DNA of 13,362 nt from Bacteroidales bacterium. Lineage in GTDB: Bacteria > Bacteroidota > Bacteroidia > Bacteroidales > GCA-2748055. Position numbers and translations under genes: made by a program. The notes below the pieces were generated by a model. The model worked only from the letters and a program-made list of their open reading frames with translations. It had not been told where the DNA came from and searched no databases. The DNA lies in the NCBI GenBank assembly GCA_029934875.1, contig JAOZLK010000021.1, forward strand, positions 4,042 through 17,403, in the 5' to 3' direction. How positions within the stretch are numbered: the stretch's first letter is position 1; each line of letters begins with the position of its first letter. Of this stretch, positions 1 to 7,995 are shown piece by piece.

Positions 1-2295
1 CTGGTTTTCGCCCAATCATCGAAACAGTACATGAAGGCAGGAGATGAGTTTCTGCGTAAGATGAGTTTCGATGACGCTATAGAGCAGTTCACAAAGGCCA
101 TTGAACTTGATCCCGATGACGATAAGGCATACATTCAGAGGGCCCTTGCCTATATGCAGTTGAATGATTTTGAAAAAGCAGCTCTTGATTTTGACAGGGC
201 GCTGGTTTTCAATGAGAAAGATGGAGAGCTCTATTATCTTTCCGGAAACTCCTATTATCTCCTGGGAAACAATGAAATTGCACTTGACCGGCTGAGCAAG
301 GCAAGCTCGTATAAGAAGAACTTTCAGGAAGCCTTCCAGGTAAGATCGCTTGTTCTCATGGAGTTGAGGCGTTACCAGGAAGCGCTTGACGATTGCCGTA
401 AAAGTCTTAAAATTAAAGAGGACGCGAAGGGATTTTATAATCTGGCAATGGTATATGAAAAACTGGAAATGTACCCGGAAGCAGAGGAGGCTTACAGGCT
501 TTCCATTGATGAAAACCCCCGGGTAATTGAGACTCATTTCGCCCTTGCCTCTTTGCTTTATCTTACTGCTAATTATCCTGATGCATATACTTCCATAAGC
601 CAGGTGCTGCAACTTGATCCAAATATGCTTGAGGGTATATTATTGCAAGCTCAGATTCTTGCGGCTCAGAAGAACTACCCCAAAGCAATTGAGGTGCTCT
701 CCCTGGCTTCCATCGAGTATCCTGAAGATGGAAGGATATATATGTACAGGGGAGAATACTATTTTGCCCTGAACCAGGCAGGCAATGCGATTATCGATTA
801 TAGCAGGGTTATTGAACTGAACCCTGGCATGGCAGATGTTTATTATAAACGTGCCGGTGCTTACGAAATCGTTCGTGATTATAAAGAAGCCCTGCTTGAT
901 TATGAGAAATTGCTTGCCATGTCCAAGTTCGATGGTCAGGCCCAGCGCTTGCATGAACTGGCCACCACCAGGATGTTCGAGTTAAACAGGGAGAAGGACA
1001 GACCTGTGGTAACACTTACCGACCCGGTATCAAAGAGCGATAATAGCATTGATATACCCAGGGGGGTCCAGGTGATTGCGGTGAACGGAATCATCTCCGA
1101 TCAGAGTGAAATAAAGTCTCTGCAGGTGAATAATTTTACGGTCCCCGTAGAGCAAATTGCTGGAGGATATCAATTTCTGGCAAGTGTGAATGTGCGGGAA
1201 TCGGACCAGATTATTGTTCAGGTGAAAGATATATATGATAATGCTGAAACAGCCATCTTCACTGTTCGGCGAACTGAAGTTGAGGCCCCGATGGTTCAGA
1301 TAATTGCTCCCTATGGCTCGGAAAATAAGATCCTCTATCTTGATAACGATGAGCCTGTGATTTACCTTGAGGGGCGTATTAAGGATGAGAGCATGATCTC
1401 AAGTATATTTATCGACAGTGTTTCTGCGAGCTATATTCCAAGTGATATTAATCCTTCCTTTTCAGCCATGGTCAGGATCGAGAATAAGAACAGTCTCACT
1501 GTAACTGTAGAGGACGAATTCGGAAATAAATCACAAACCCCTTTTATTTTAAACCGGGATGCTCAGGCCTTTGGGGAGAACCCCATGGGGAAGACCTGGG
1601 TTATATTTATTGAGAACTCCTCTTATCAGTCTTTCACAAGGCTTGGTGGTCCTGCAAAGGATATCACCTTGATGAGAAGCGCCCTTGCCAGGTACCAGGT
1701 ACACAATGTCATTCACAAAAGGAATATGACCAAGAATGACATGGAACGTTTTTTTGCAATCGAATTGAGGGATTTGATCAGGAGTAACAGGGTAAATTCA
1801 ATACTGGTATGGTATGCCGGTCATGGCAAGTTCATTAATGAAACCGGCTACTGGATTCCGGTTGATGCCAACAGGGATGATGAGTTTACCTATTTTTCTG
1901 TTAATGCTCTGAAAGCTTCCATGCAGTCTTATCCCAATACGGTAGACCACACCCTTGTGATTACGGATGCCTGTGAATCGGGTCCCAATTTTCACCTTGC
2001 TATGCGCTCAGATATTGTGGAGAGGGATTGCAAGGACTGGGAGGCTACCAGGTTTAAATCATCCCAGGTTTTTTCATCGGCAGGCTCTGAGTTGGCCATG
2101 GATGACAGTCAATTCACCAGGACATTCGCCAATGTTCTGGCTAATAGTCCCGATGCATGCGTTCCCATTGAAAGGATCGTTCTGAAGGTAACTTCTGCTA
2201 TGGAAAATACAGGGCAGCAGAAACCGCAATTTGGAAAAATATCAGGACTTGAAGATGAGGATGGTACCTTCTTCTTTATCCCAAAGGCTTACTGA
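1..2295 (+). CDS. Secreted TPR / Ig-like / caspase-like (peptidase C14) protein, copy A; 5' end outside the window
   Basis: The frame is open from base 1, and its first codons (LVFAQSSKQY) match the end of the copy B signal peptide, so the true start lies upstream; the ATG at 31 is internal. Order of parts: signal-peptide tail, about nine TPR units (to about nt 980) with classic 'A.EQF.KAIELDP' features, two Ig-like beta-sandwich segments (about 1000-1560, with repeated 'V.V.D.(Y/F).N' strands), then a C14 caspase-fold domain (about 1580-2290). The catalytic dyad is present: His in YAGHG (codon 1822-1824) and Cys in DACESG (codon 1972-1974), with the Asp two residues before Cys that is typical of metacaspases. 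It is collinear with copy B over its whole length and clearly similar (the C14 domains look roughly two-thirds identical by eye). A location outside the inner membrane follows from the signal peptide. Substrate is unknown. Its base composition resembles dnaE (31/60 G+C in 961-1020). Unlike copy B it has no phosphatase gene behind it; a trxA-tail repeat starts 7 bp after its stop. Confidence 0.85.
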   Translation: MVFAQSSKQYMKAGDEFLRKMSFDDAIEQFTKAIELDPDDDKAYIQRALAYMQLNDFEKAALDFDRALVFNEKDGELYYLSGNSYYLLGNNEIALDRLSKASSYKKNFQEAFQVRSLVLMELRRYQEALDDCRKSLKIKEDAKGFYNLAMVYEKLEMYPEAEEAYRLSIDENPRVIETHFALASLLYLTANYPDAYTSISQVLQLDPNMLEGILLQAQILAAQKNYPKAIEVLSLASIEYPEDGRIYMYRGEYYFALNQAGNAIIDYSRVIELNPGMADVYYKRAGAYEIVRDYKEALLDYEKLLAMSKFDGQAQRLHELATTRMFELNREKDRPVVTLTDPVSKSDNSIDIPRGVQVIAVNGIISDQSEIKSLQVNNFTVPVEQIAGGYQFLASVNVRESDQIIVQVKDIYDNAETAIFTVRRTEVEAPMVQIIAPYGSENKILYLDNDEPVIYLEGRIKDESMISSIFIDSVSASYIPSDINPSFSAMVRIENKNSLTVTVEDEFGNKSQTPFILNRDAQAFGENPMGKTWVIFIENSSYQSFTRLGGPAKDITLMRSALARYQVHNVIHKRNMTKNDMERFFAIELRDLIRSNRVNSILVWYAGHGKFINETGYWIPVDANRDDEFTYFSVNALKASMQSYPNTVDHTLVITDACESGPNFHLAMRSDIVERDCKDWEATRFKSSQVFSSAGSELAMDDSQFTRTFANVLANSPDACVPIERIVLKVTSAMENTGQQKPQFGKISGLEDEDGTFFFIPKAY

Positions 2296-2302
2296 TCTTT
2301 TA

Positions 2303-2336
2303 CTAATAGAGCGCTTCCAGCTTAGAGACGATGGTG
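2303..2336. repeat. 34-bp direct repeat, left copy (duplicated trxA 3' end)
   Basis: Bases 2303-2336 match 7992-8025 at 33 of 34 positions; the only difference is A at 2306 versus G at 7995. The last 30 bases (2307-2336, beginning TAGAGCGCTTCCAGCTTAGA) are identical. On the minus strand this encodes the trxA C-terminus TIVSKLEALY and a stop. Matching stops at 2337. This copy sits 7 bp after the stop of copy A, in otherwise AT-rich non-coding DNA. It resembles the att-type duplication left by an element integrated at the 3' end of a gene, but could be a duplication scar. Confidence 0.85.
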
Positions 2337-2377
2337 TCTTCTATTAGCTGGGTCCCTTCCAATTTGCTCAGTTTCAT
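2303..2377 (-). pseudogene. Stranded trxA 3' fragment, open for 24 codons
   Basis: Read on the minus strand, an ATG (complement of 2375-2377) opens a 24-residue frame ending in TIVSKLEALY and a TAG stop (complement of 2303-2305). The last ten residues are exactly the C-terminus of the intact thioredoxin. The first fourteen (MKLSKLEGTQLIED) align only loosely with thioredoxin, sharing a K..G spacing with KQVG, so they may be diverged trxA sequence or unrelated DNA. There is no CGPC motif or any other part of the thioredoxin fold, so this cannot be a working thioredoxin. It is most likely a by-product of integration or duplication; expression as a micropeptide cannot be excluded but nothing supports it. 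Confidence 0.45.
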
Positions 2378-2482
2378 TGAGTAATATTAGCTGATTATCC
2401 TCATTTCTCATTTTTTTGTCTAAATCCAAATACTTTAATTAACTTTAATTTAACAGTTCCGTATAATATAGAAACTAATAGC

Positions 2483-4831
2483 ATGAAAAGGCTAGCTGGC
2501 ATTTTAATCTTCACTCTCTTTGTTGGAATATTAACAATCGATGCACAATCCGCTCGCCAGTACTTCAAAGTAGGAAAAGAGTATTCGGAGAAGAAGAAGT
2601 ATGAAGAAGCTGTTGAACAGTTTTCAAAGGCCATTGAACTTGATCCGGATTTAGATAAGGCACTTATAGAAAGGGCTACAACCTTTATTATTTTGAAAGA
2701 GTATGAGAAGGCAATATCGGATTTAGAAAGGGCAATAGTTTTTAATGAAAAGGATCACACACTTTATTATTCCGTTGGGGAGTTATATTACAAAATTGGG
2801 AATAACAATGAATCATTGTCTATGCTGAACAGAGCGGTGTTCCTCAAAGGTAATTACCTTGAAGCTTATACATTAAGAGCTGACGTTCTTATGGAATTGG
2901 GATATTTCAGTCAAGCCTTGCTTAATTGCCAGAAATGCTTGAAGCTGGAAAAAAGTGCAGAGGGTTTTTATAAGCTTGGTAGAGTTTATGAAGAGCTTGA
3001 TATGAATGGTGAAGCAGCGACGGCCTATCGTCAGTCAATTGTTGAAAATAGGGATGTTAAAGAAACTCATTATGCCTTAGCCAAAGTAATGTATGTTCAA
3101 GGAAATATTACTGCCGCATTCAGTTCAGTGAGTTTTGCTCTGGTTCTTGATCCAGCCTATCTGGAAGCTTTTATTCTTCAAAGTGAGATATATGCCACTC
3201 AGTTAAATTACTCCAAAGCCATTGAGACATTATCCATTGCCTCTATTGAGTATCCAAATGAATTGAGATTATTCCTTGCCAGGGGCAGTTATTATTCGGA
3301 TCTGAACCAGATTCCATCAGCAATTTATGACTTTACAAAAGTGATCGAGATAGACTCGGATAATGCAACAACCTATTACAAACGAGCCAGTGCCTATGAA
3401 AAAATAAGAGACTTGCCCAGGGCGATTGAAGATTATAAGATGCTCCTCACTATGTCCAAGTATGACGGTGAGGCTCAACGCTTATATGATGAGGCAGTTG
3501 CTAGATTGTATGAACTTAACAGAGAAAATGATAAACCCCTGGTATTGTTGACAAATCCTGCTTCAATGCCTAACAATAGCTTCGATATTCCCCGCGGATC
3601 TGAAATTATGGGTGTGACTGGGCTTATTTCCGATGCAAGTGATATCAAATCGTTATATGTCAATTCGCGCTCAGTTCCATTAACCAAAACAGATGGAGGC
3701 TATCAATTTCTTGCAAGCATAAATATGAAGCAATCTGACCAAATCATCGTACAGGCAACAGATGTTTATGAGAATGCTGAGACGGCCACTTTTACGGTTA
3801 GATGGACTGAGGTGGATCCTCCGAAAGTCCAGTTTATAGCCCCTTACGGGTCTGATAATAATACACTTGTTCTGGATAAAAATGAAGGATTATATTATAT
3901 GGAAGGTAAGATATTTGATGAGAGCAAGATTAAGAGTATTTATATTGATAGTGTATCAGCAAGTTATACCCCAAATCATATCAATCCGTCTTTTTCAGCA
4001 AATGTAAGAGTAGATAATAAAAGTCAAATTTTAGTCTCGGTAGAGGATGAATTTGGAAATGTAACAAAGACTCATTTTACCTTGAGGAGGGATGCACAAG
4101 ACTTCAGCACTAACCCAATGGGTAAAACCTGGGCTATTTTTATCAGCAACACAGATTATACTTCGTTCGCCAGCCTGGGTGGTCCGACAAAAGATATCCA
4201 GCTGATGAAGAGCGCGCTTGACAATTACCAGATCAATAATATTATAGAACTGAATAATGCCTCAAGGGATGTTCTGGAGAGATTTTTTTCCGTACAATTA
4301 AGGGATTTGATCAGAAGTAATAAGGTAAATTCCATACTAATCTGGTATGCGGGGCATGGAAAGTTCATGAATAACAGGGGGTATTGGATTCCGGTAGATG
4401 CGATACGCGATGATGAGGTTTCTTATTACAGCACTGATGCGATGAGGGCTGCTATGCAAACTTACGCCGGCTCTTTAAGCCATACTCTGGTAATAACGGA
4501 TGCTTGTGAATCCGGCCCCAGTTTTTACAAGGCTATGCGCTCTGTGATTAAAGTAAGGGATTGTAATGATTACAGGGCTACAAGTTTCAAATCTTCCCAG
4601 GTATTTTCTTCAGCAGGGTATGAATTAGCCGTGGATGACAGCCAGTTTACCAGAACTTTTGCTAGTAGCTTAAGAAATAATCCCGATGAATGTATTTCCA
4701 TTGAGAGCATAGTCCTGAAAGTTACCTCGGCAGTGGTAAATCGCAACCAACAGAAACCTCAGTTTGGCAAGATTGCCGGTCTGGAAGATGAGGATGGAAC
4801 CTTCTTTTTCATCCCAAAATCCTATGAATAA
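2483..4831 (+). CDS. Secreted TPR / Ig-like / caspase-like (peptidase C14) protein, copy B
   Basis: Complete 782-residue protein. The ATG at 2483 is chosen because a standard signal peptide follows at once: MKR, then a hydrophobic core (LAGILIFTLFVGIL), then a likely cleavage at TIDA/Q. Residues about 24-330 hold nine or so TPR units (for example 'YEEAVEQFSKAIELDPD'). Residues about 345-530 form two Ig-like beta-sandwich segments, the second ending near 'VSVEDEFGN'. Residues about 535-782 are a C14 caspase-fold domain with His625 (YAGHG), Cys675 (DACESG) and Asp673, so it looks catalytically competent. It should act in the periplasm or at the cell surface; there is no T9SS sorting domain and no lipobox. 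The stop (TAA, 4829-4831) overlaps the sensor ATG by one base, so the two are very probably co-translated. DNA is clearly more AT-rich than copy A. No Shine-Dalgarno sequence is visible, as is common in Bacteroidota. Substrate and activation mode are not known; the TPR/Ig part probably binds a partner. Confidence 0.9.
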   Translation: MKRLAGILIFTLFVGILTIDAQSARQYFKVGKEYSEKKKYEEAVEQFSKAIELDPDLDKALIERATTFIILKEYEKAISDLERAIVFNEKDHTLYYSVGELYYKIGNNNESLSMLNRAVFLKGNYLEAYTLRADVLMELGYFSQALLNCQKCLKLEKSAEGFYKLGRVYEELDMNGEAATAYRQSIVENRDVKETHYALAKVMYVQGNITAAFSSVSFALVLDPAYLEAFILQSEIYATQLNYSKAIETLSIASIEYPNELRLFLARGSYYSDLNQIPSAIYDFTKVIEIDSDNATTYYKRASAYEKIRDLPRAIEDYKMLLTMSKYDGEAQRLYDEAVARLYELNRENDKPLVLLTNPASMPNNSFDIPRGSEIMGVTGLISDASDIKSLYVNSRSVPLTKTDGGYQFLASINMKQSDQIIVQATDVYENAETATFTVRWTEVDPPKVQFIAPYGSDNNTLVLDKNEGLYYMEGKIFDESKIKSIYIDSVSASYTPNHINPSFSANVRVDNKSQILVSVEDEFGNVTKTHFTLRRDAQDFSTNPMGKTWAIFISNTDYTSFASLGGPTKDIQLMKSALDNYQINNIIELNNASRDVLERFFSVQLRDLIRSNKVNSILIWYAGHGKFMNNRGYWIPVDAIRDDEVSYYSTDAMRAAMQTYAGSLSHTLVITDACESGPSFYKAMRSVIKVRDCNDYRATSFKSSQVFSSAGYELAVDDSQFTRTFASSLRNNPDECISIESIVLKVTSAVVNRNQQKPQFGKIAGLEDEDGTFFFIPKSYE

Positions 4832-7800
4832 TGATGATACCCTGGTTTGGATATTCAATTATCCAGTTGAAGAGCAAATGTATTTTACTTTTTAGTCTTC
4901 TTTTATTTGCCGTACCCATCCATGGTCAAAAACTCTTTTTTAAGCAATTTTCAGTTGTTGACGGTTTAGCTCAATCAACTGTATTTAAGGTTATTCAGGA
5001 TAGTCGTGATATCTACTGGATTGGAACCCAGGCTGGTGTGACTAGTTTTGATGGGACTAAATTTACTAATTATTCAGTTGCTGATGGTCTTTCGGTTAGG
5101 GGTGTACGAGCAATTTTTGAAGACCAAAGTGGGAATATTTGGTTTGGTCATACAGGAGGTGGTATCTGTAGATACAATGGAGAGAATTTTGAAAAATTAC
5201 TTTCGCTGGATAATTTGATTAAATCCACTGTAACTTCAATTGTCGAAGATTTTAACGGCCACCTGTGGATCACCACCTTGTCCTCTGGTGTAATTGAACT
5301 TTTGAATCCCCTATCGTCCCCTGATAGCCTCGAAGCTATACAATATTCTGGCAGCGATATTTCCGATCAAGTTATAAGCGGTTATCTTGATCCTAGCGGG
5401 GAGCTTTTCTTTGTGACTGATTTGGGTGAGGTGGTATTTAACAAGACAAAGAAGAAGTTTGAGAATGTGATTTATAATGGGGTCACGCGATTCCATAGTA
5501 CGACAGCAATATTAGTGGACCAAAAAGGACATACATGGTTAGGGAAACATAATGGGGGATTGTTCATATATGATCCGTTAACCGATACTTCTCATATGTA
5601 TGATCTTGTTGAATTAGGTTTGACTTCCAATTGGGTAACCACCTTGTTTGAGGATCAAAAGGGAGATATATGGGTTGGTACCTGGGGAGGGGGAGTAATC
5701 CGCTTTAGTGGAGAAAATGATTATACTTTAATTGACCAGAGAAAGGGACTGATAGGATCTAAAATCTGGGCAATCATGGAGGACAAGGAGGGGAATATTT
5801 TAATTGCAACCCATGAAAATGGCTTCTGTGTTTATAGGGGTGATCAATTTGCATCTTTCTCAAAAGACGATGGACTGATTGGTTCGCAGGTATCATCTGT
5901 ACTTCAATTGGAAGATGGAACGATTTGGTATGGTACCGACGAAGGAATATCGGTACTCGAATCGGTATCCGGAGAGTTGGAGCTGAGAGACTTCACCAAA
6001 CTTTTGGGTACAAATATATCGTACCTGAAGGAAGACAGGGAGGGTAAGGTATGGATTGGTTCCCTGGACCAGGGTGTGTTCAGTTATAACAGGGATGGGA
6101 AATTCTTATTCGAGCCGAAACTGAACAGTTTCATTGTTAACCTGGATATCACTGCTATGGATATCGACCAGGATAACGCCCTCTGGGTGGGTACCATGAG
6201 TGGTCTTGTACGGTATGAGATTGAGAATAGCCGATTGACGATTGTTACTCAGATGGATGGGCTATTCAGCAGCCATATTTCTGCTGTTTATTCTGACTCT
6301 CGGAACCGATTATGGGTAGGATCATCGGGTCAAGGGATCTCATTGATTAAAGGAGATTCCATTATCCGGGTTGACCTTGGATATAATTTTGAACCCAATT
6401 GCTTTACTGAGGACCAGGATGGTAACATCTGGGTTGGTACCGAAGGCAGAGGTGTTTTGCTTATTGACCCCAAGAAGTTGGTGATTATCAAAACTCTTTC
6501 CATGAATGACGGGTTGCTTTCTGACATGATTAATCAATTGAATTGTGACAGATTTAATAATATTTATATCGGGACCAACAACGGATTAAATGTCTACTTC
6601 AATGATAATAGGCTCTATTCATATACTACTAGTAGTGGTTTTGTTGGAATTGAAACCAGGCCAAATGCTTCCATGCTTGATAAAGATGGAAATTTATGGT
6701 TTGGCACAGTAAAAGGTGTAACTCGAATTAAACCCTTATTAAAGAAGGGCCAAACTGCTGAACCTAATGTATATATCACTGGTTTACAAGTTAATCATGA
6801 GATATTCCCTTTAGATGATGGTATGAGGTTTTCTCCCAAACAGAATTCTTTTGTATTTGAATACCGTTCCATAACCCTCAATCCGGATGCAGTTCAATAC
6901 CAGATTATGCTTGTGGGTGTAGATGACGATTGGCGTGCTCCCAACTCTCAGACCAGCGTTATATATCCGGCATTGGGACATGGGAAATACACCTTTTTTG
7001 TAAAGGCAAGAAGCAGTGAGGGTTTGTGGAGTGATAAGCCTGTATCATTTCAGTTTGAGATTATGCCCCCGTTTTACTTAACATGGTATTTCATTGTATC
7101 GTCAATTGTCGCGATTGGACTGATTATTATCGGGTATTTCAGGATAAGGGTAAAAGCGTTAAAGAAGGAAAATATCATATTAGAGAGAAAAGTTGCAGTC
7201 AGAACTGCATTGATTGAGGCTCAAAAGGAAGAGTTGACTCAGAAGAATAAAGATATTACAGATAGCATCAGGTATGCCAAAAGAATACAGTTTGCCATAT
7301 TACCGGAGAAACTGCCCTTCAAAGATACTTTTGTGTTTTTTAAGCCCAAAGACATTGTAAGTGGGGACTTTTACTGGTTCCTGGATACCGGGGATAAGCA
7401 GTTTTTAGCGGCAGTCGACTGTACCGGGCATGGAGTCCCGGGTGCATTTATGTCAATTATTGGTCATAATTCACTCAATAAAATTGTGAAAGAATATGGA
7501 ATCCTGAATCCTGGTAGGATCCTTGATAAATTGAATCAGGAGGTTACTTCTACTTTTCAGACAAGAAGCGGGACCACTGATGTTATGGATGGAATGGACC
7601 TGTCCTTAATCTGCTATACACCCGATAAAAACAGCCTCGAATTTGCCGGTGCCTATAACCCTCTTTATTTGATTAGGAACGGAGAGATTATTGAAGTTAA
7701 AGGAGACAGGGTATCCATCGGAAGATCTTCCTATCAAAGAAACATAAAATATAAAACCCATCGTGTTCCATTGAAGCCAAAGGACACTGTTTATCTTTTC

Positions 7801-7995
7801 TCCGATGGTTATGCAGACCAGTTTGGAGGAGAAAAGATGAAAAAATTCAATTACAGGAATTTTAGAAGTCTACTATTAAAGGTGCAGGATAAAAGCATGG
7901 GAGATCAACGGGTCACCCTTGACCAGACCATTGAAGAATGGCGCGGAAAAGCGGAACAATTAGATGATATCCTGGTTGTTGGGCGAAGGTTCTAG
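4831..7995 (+). CDS. Transmembrane two-propeller sensor with SpoIIE-type PP2C phosphatase output
   Basis: 1054 residues. Signal sequence about 1-32 (hydrophobic ILLFSLLLFAVPI, cleavage near HG/Q). Residues about 40-635 contain 14 reg_prop blades of the W-(I/V/F)-G-T type (WIGTQAG, WFGHTGG, WVGTWGG, WYGTDEG, WVGSSGQG, WFGTVKG and others), enough for two seven-bladed propellers. Y_Y_Y domain about 646-745, membrane helix about 752-772, coiled coil about 775-815, then a PP2C/SpoIIE phosphatase to the end. The metal-binding acidic motifs are intact: SGDF (Asp846), AVDCTGHG (Asp863), SDG (Asp992) and LDD (1044-1046). There is no histidine kinase, receiver or DNA-binding domain, so although the sensor half is that of hybrid two-component regulators, the output is predicted Ser/Thr dephosphorylation in the cytoplasm. 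The start at 4831 gives a TAATG junction with copy B; ATG 4834 is an equally possible start. Its TAG stop (7993-7995) lies inside the trxA-tail repeat and overlaps the trxA stop. Ligand and phosphoprotein target are unknown; anti-sigma antagonists or similar partner-switch proteins are the usual PP2C targets. Confidence 0.88.
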   Translation: MMIPWFGYSIIQLKSKCILLFSLLLFAVPIHGQKLFFKQFSVVDGLAQSTVFKVIQDSRDIYWIGTQAGVTSFDGTKFTNYSVADGLSVRGVRAIFEDQSGNIWFGHTGGGICRYNGENFEKLLSLDNLIKSTVTSIVEDFNGHLWITTLSSGVIELLNPLSSPDSLEAIQYSGSDISDQVISGYLDPSGELFFVTDLGEVVFNKTKKKFENVIYNGVTRFHSTTAILVDQKGHTWLGKHNGGLFIYDPLTDTSHMYDLVELGLTSNWVTTLFEDQKGDIWVGTWGGGVIRFSGENDYTLIDQRKGLIGSKIWAIMEDKEGNILIATHENGFCVYRGDQFASFSKDDGLIGSQVSSVLQLEDGTIWYGTDEGISVLESVSGELELRDFTKLLGTNISYLKEDREGKVWIGSLDQGVFSYNRDGKFLFEPKLNSFIVNLDITAMDIDQDNALWVGTMSGLVRYEIENSRLTIVTQMDGLFSSHISAVYSDSRNRLWVGSSGQGISLIKGDSIIRVDLGYNFEPNCFTEDQDGNIWVGTEGRGVLLIDPKKLVIIKTLSMNDGLLSDMINQLNCDRFNNIYIGTNNGLNVYFNDNRLYSYTTSSGFVGIETRPNASMLDKDGNLWFGTVKGVTRIKPLLKKGQTAEPNVYITGLQVNHEIFPLDDGMRFSPKQNSFVFEYRSITLNPDAVQYQIMLVGVDDDWRAPNSQTSVIYPALGHGKYTFFVKARSSEGLWSDKPVSFQFEIMPPFYLTWYFIVSSIVAIGLIIIGYFRIRVKALKKENIILERKVAVRTALIEAQKEELTQKNKDITDSIRYAKRIQFAILPEKLPFKDTFVFFKPKDIVSGDFYWFLDTGDKQFLAAVDCTGHGVPGAFMSIIGHNSLNKIVKEYGILNPGRILDKLNQEVTSTFQTRSGTTDVMDGMDLSLICYTPDKNSLEFAGAYNPLYLIRNGEIIEVKGDRVSIGRSSYQRNIKYKTHRVPLKPKDTVYLFSDGYADQFGGEKMKKFNYRNFRSLLLKVQDKSMGDQRVTLDQTIEEWRGKAEQLDDILVVGRRF

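Noticed and set aside
2462..2467. TATAAT as the promoter of copy B
   Set aside because: It would leave a leader of only about ten bases, has no good upstream partner, and Bacteroidota promoters use TAnnTTTG; the stretch is simply AT-rich.
2296..2482. Small RNA or additional gene in the gap before copy B
   Set aside because: Apart from the trxA fragment and inverted arms the gap is AT-rich without a stable stem or a longer open frame.
2483..4831. TPR-CHAT type protease of a CRISPR (Craspase) or abortive-infection system
   Set aside because: The TPR plus caspase-fold combination suggests it, but the protein has a signal peptide and two Ig-like domains, the neighbours are not Cas or nucleotide-signalling genes, and no CRISPR repeats are present.
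4831..7995. Hybrid two-component histidine kinase
   Set aside because: The propeller/Y_Y_Y half fits, but the C-terminal part has PP2C motifs (SGDF, DCTGHG, SDG, LDD) and no H-box, ATPase, receiver or HTH motifs.
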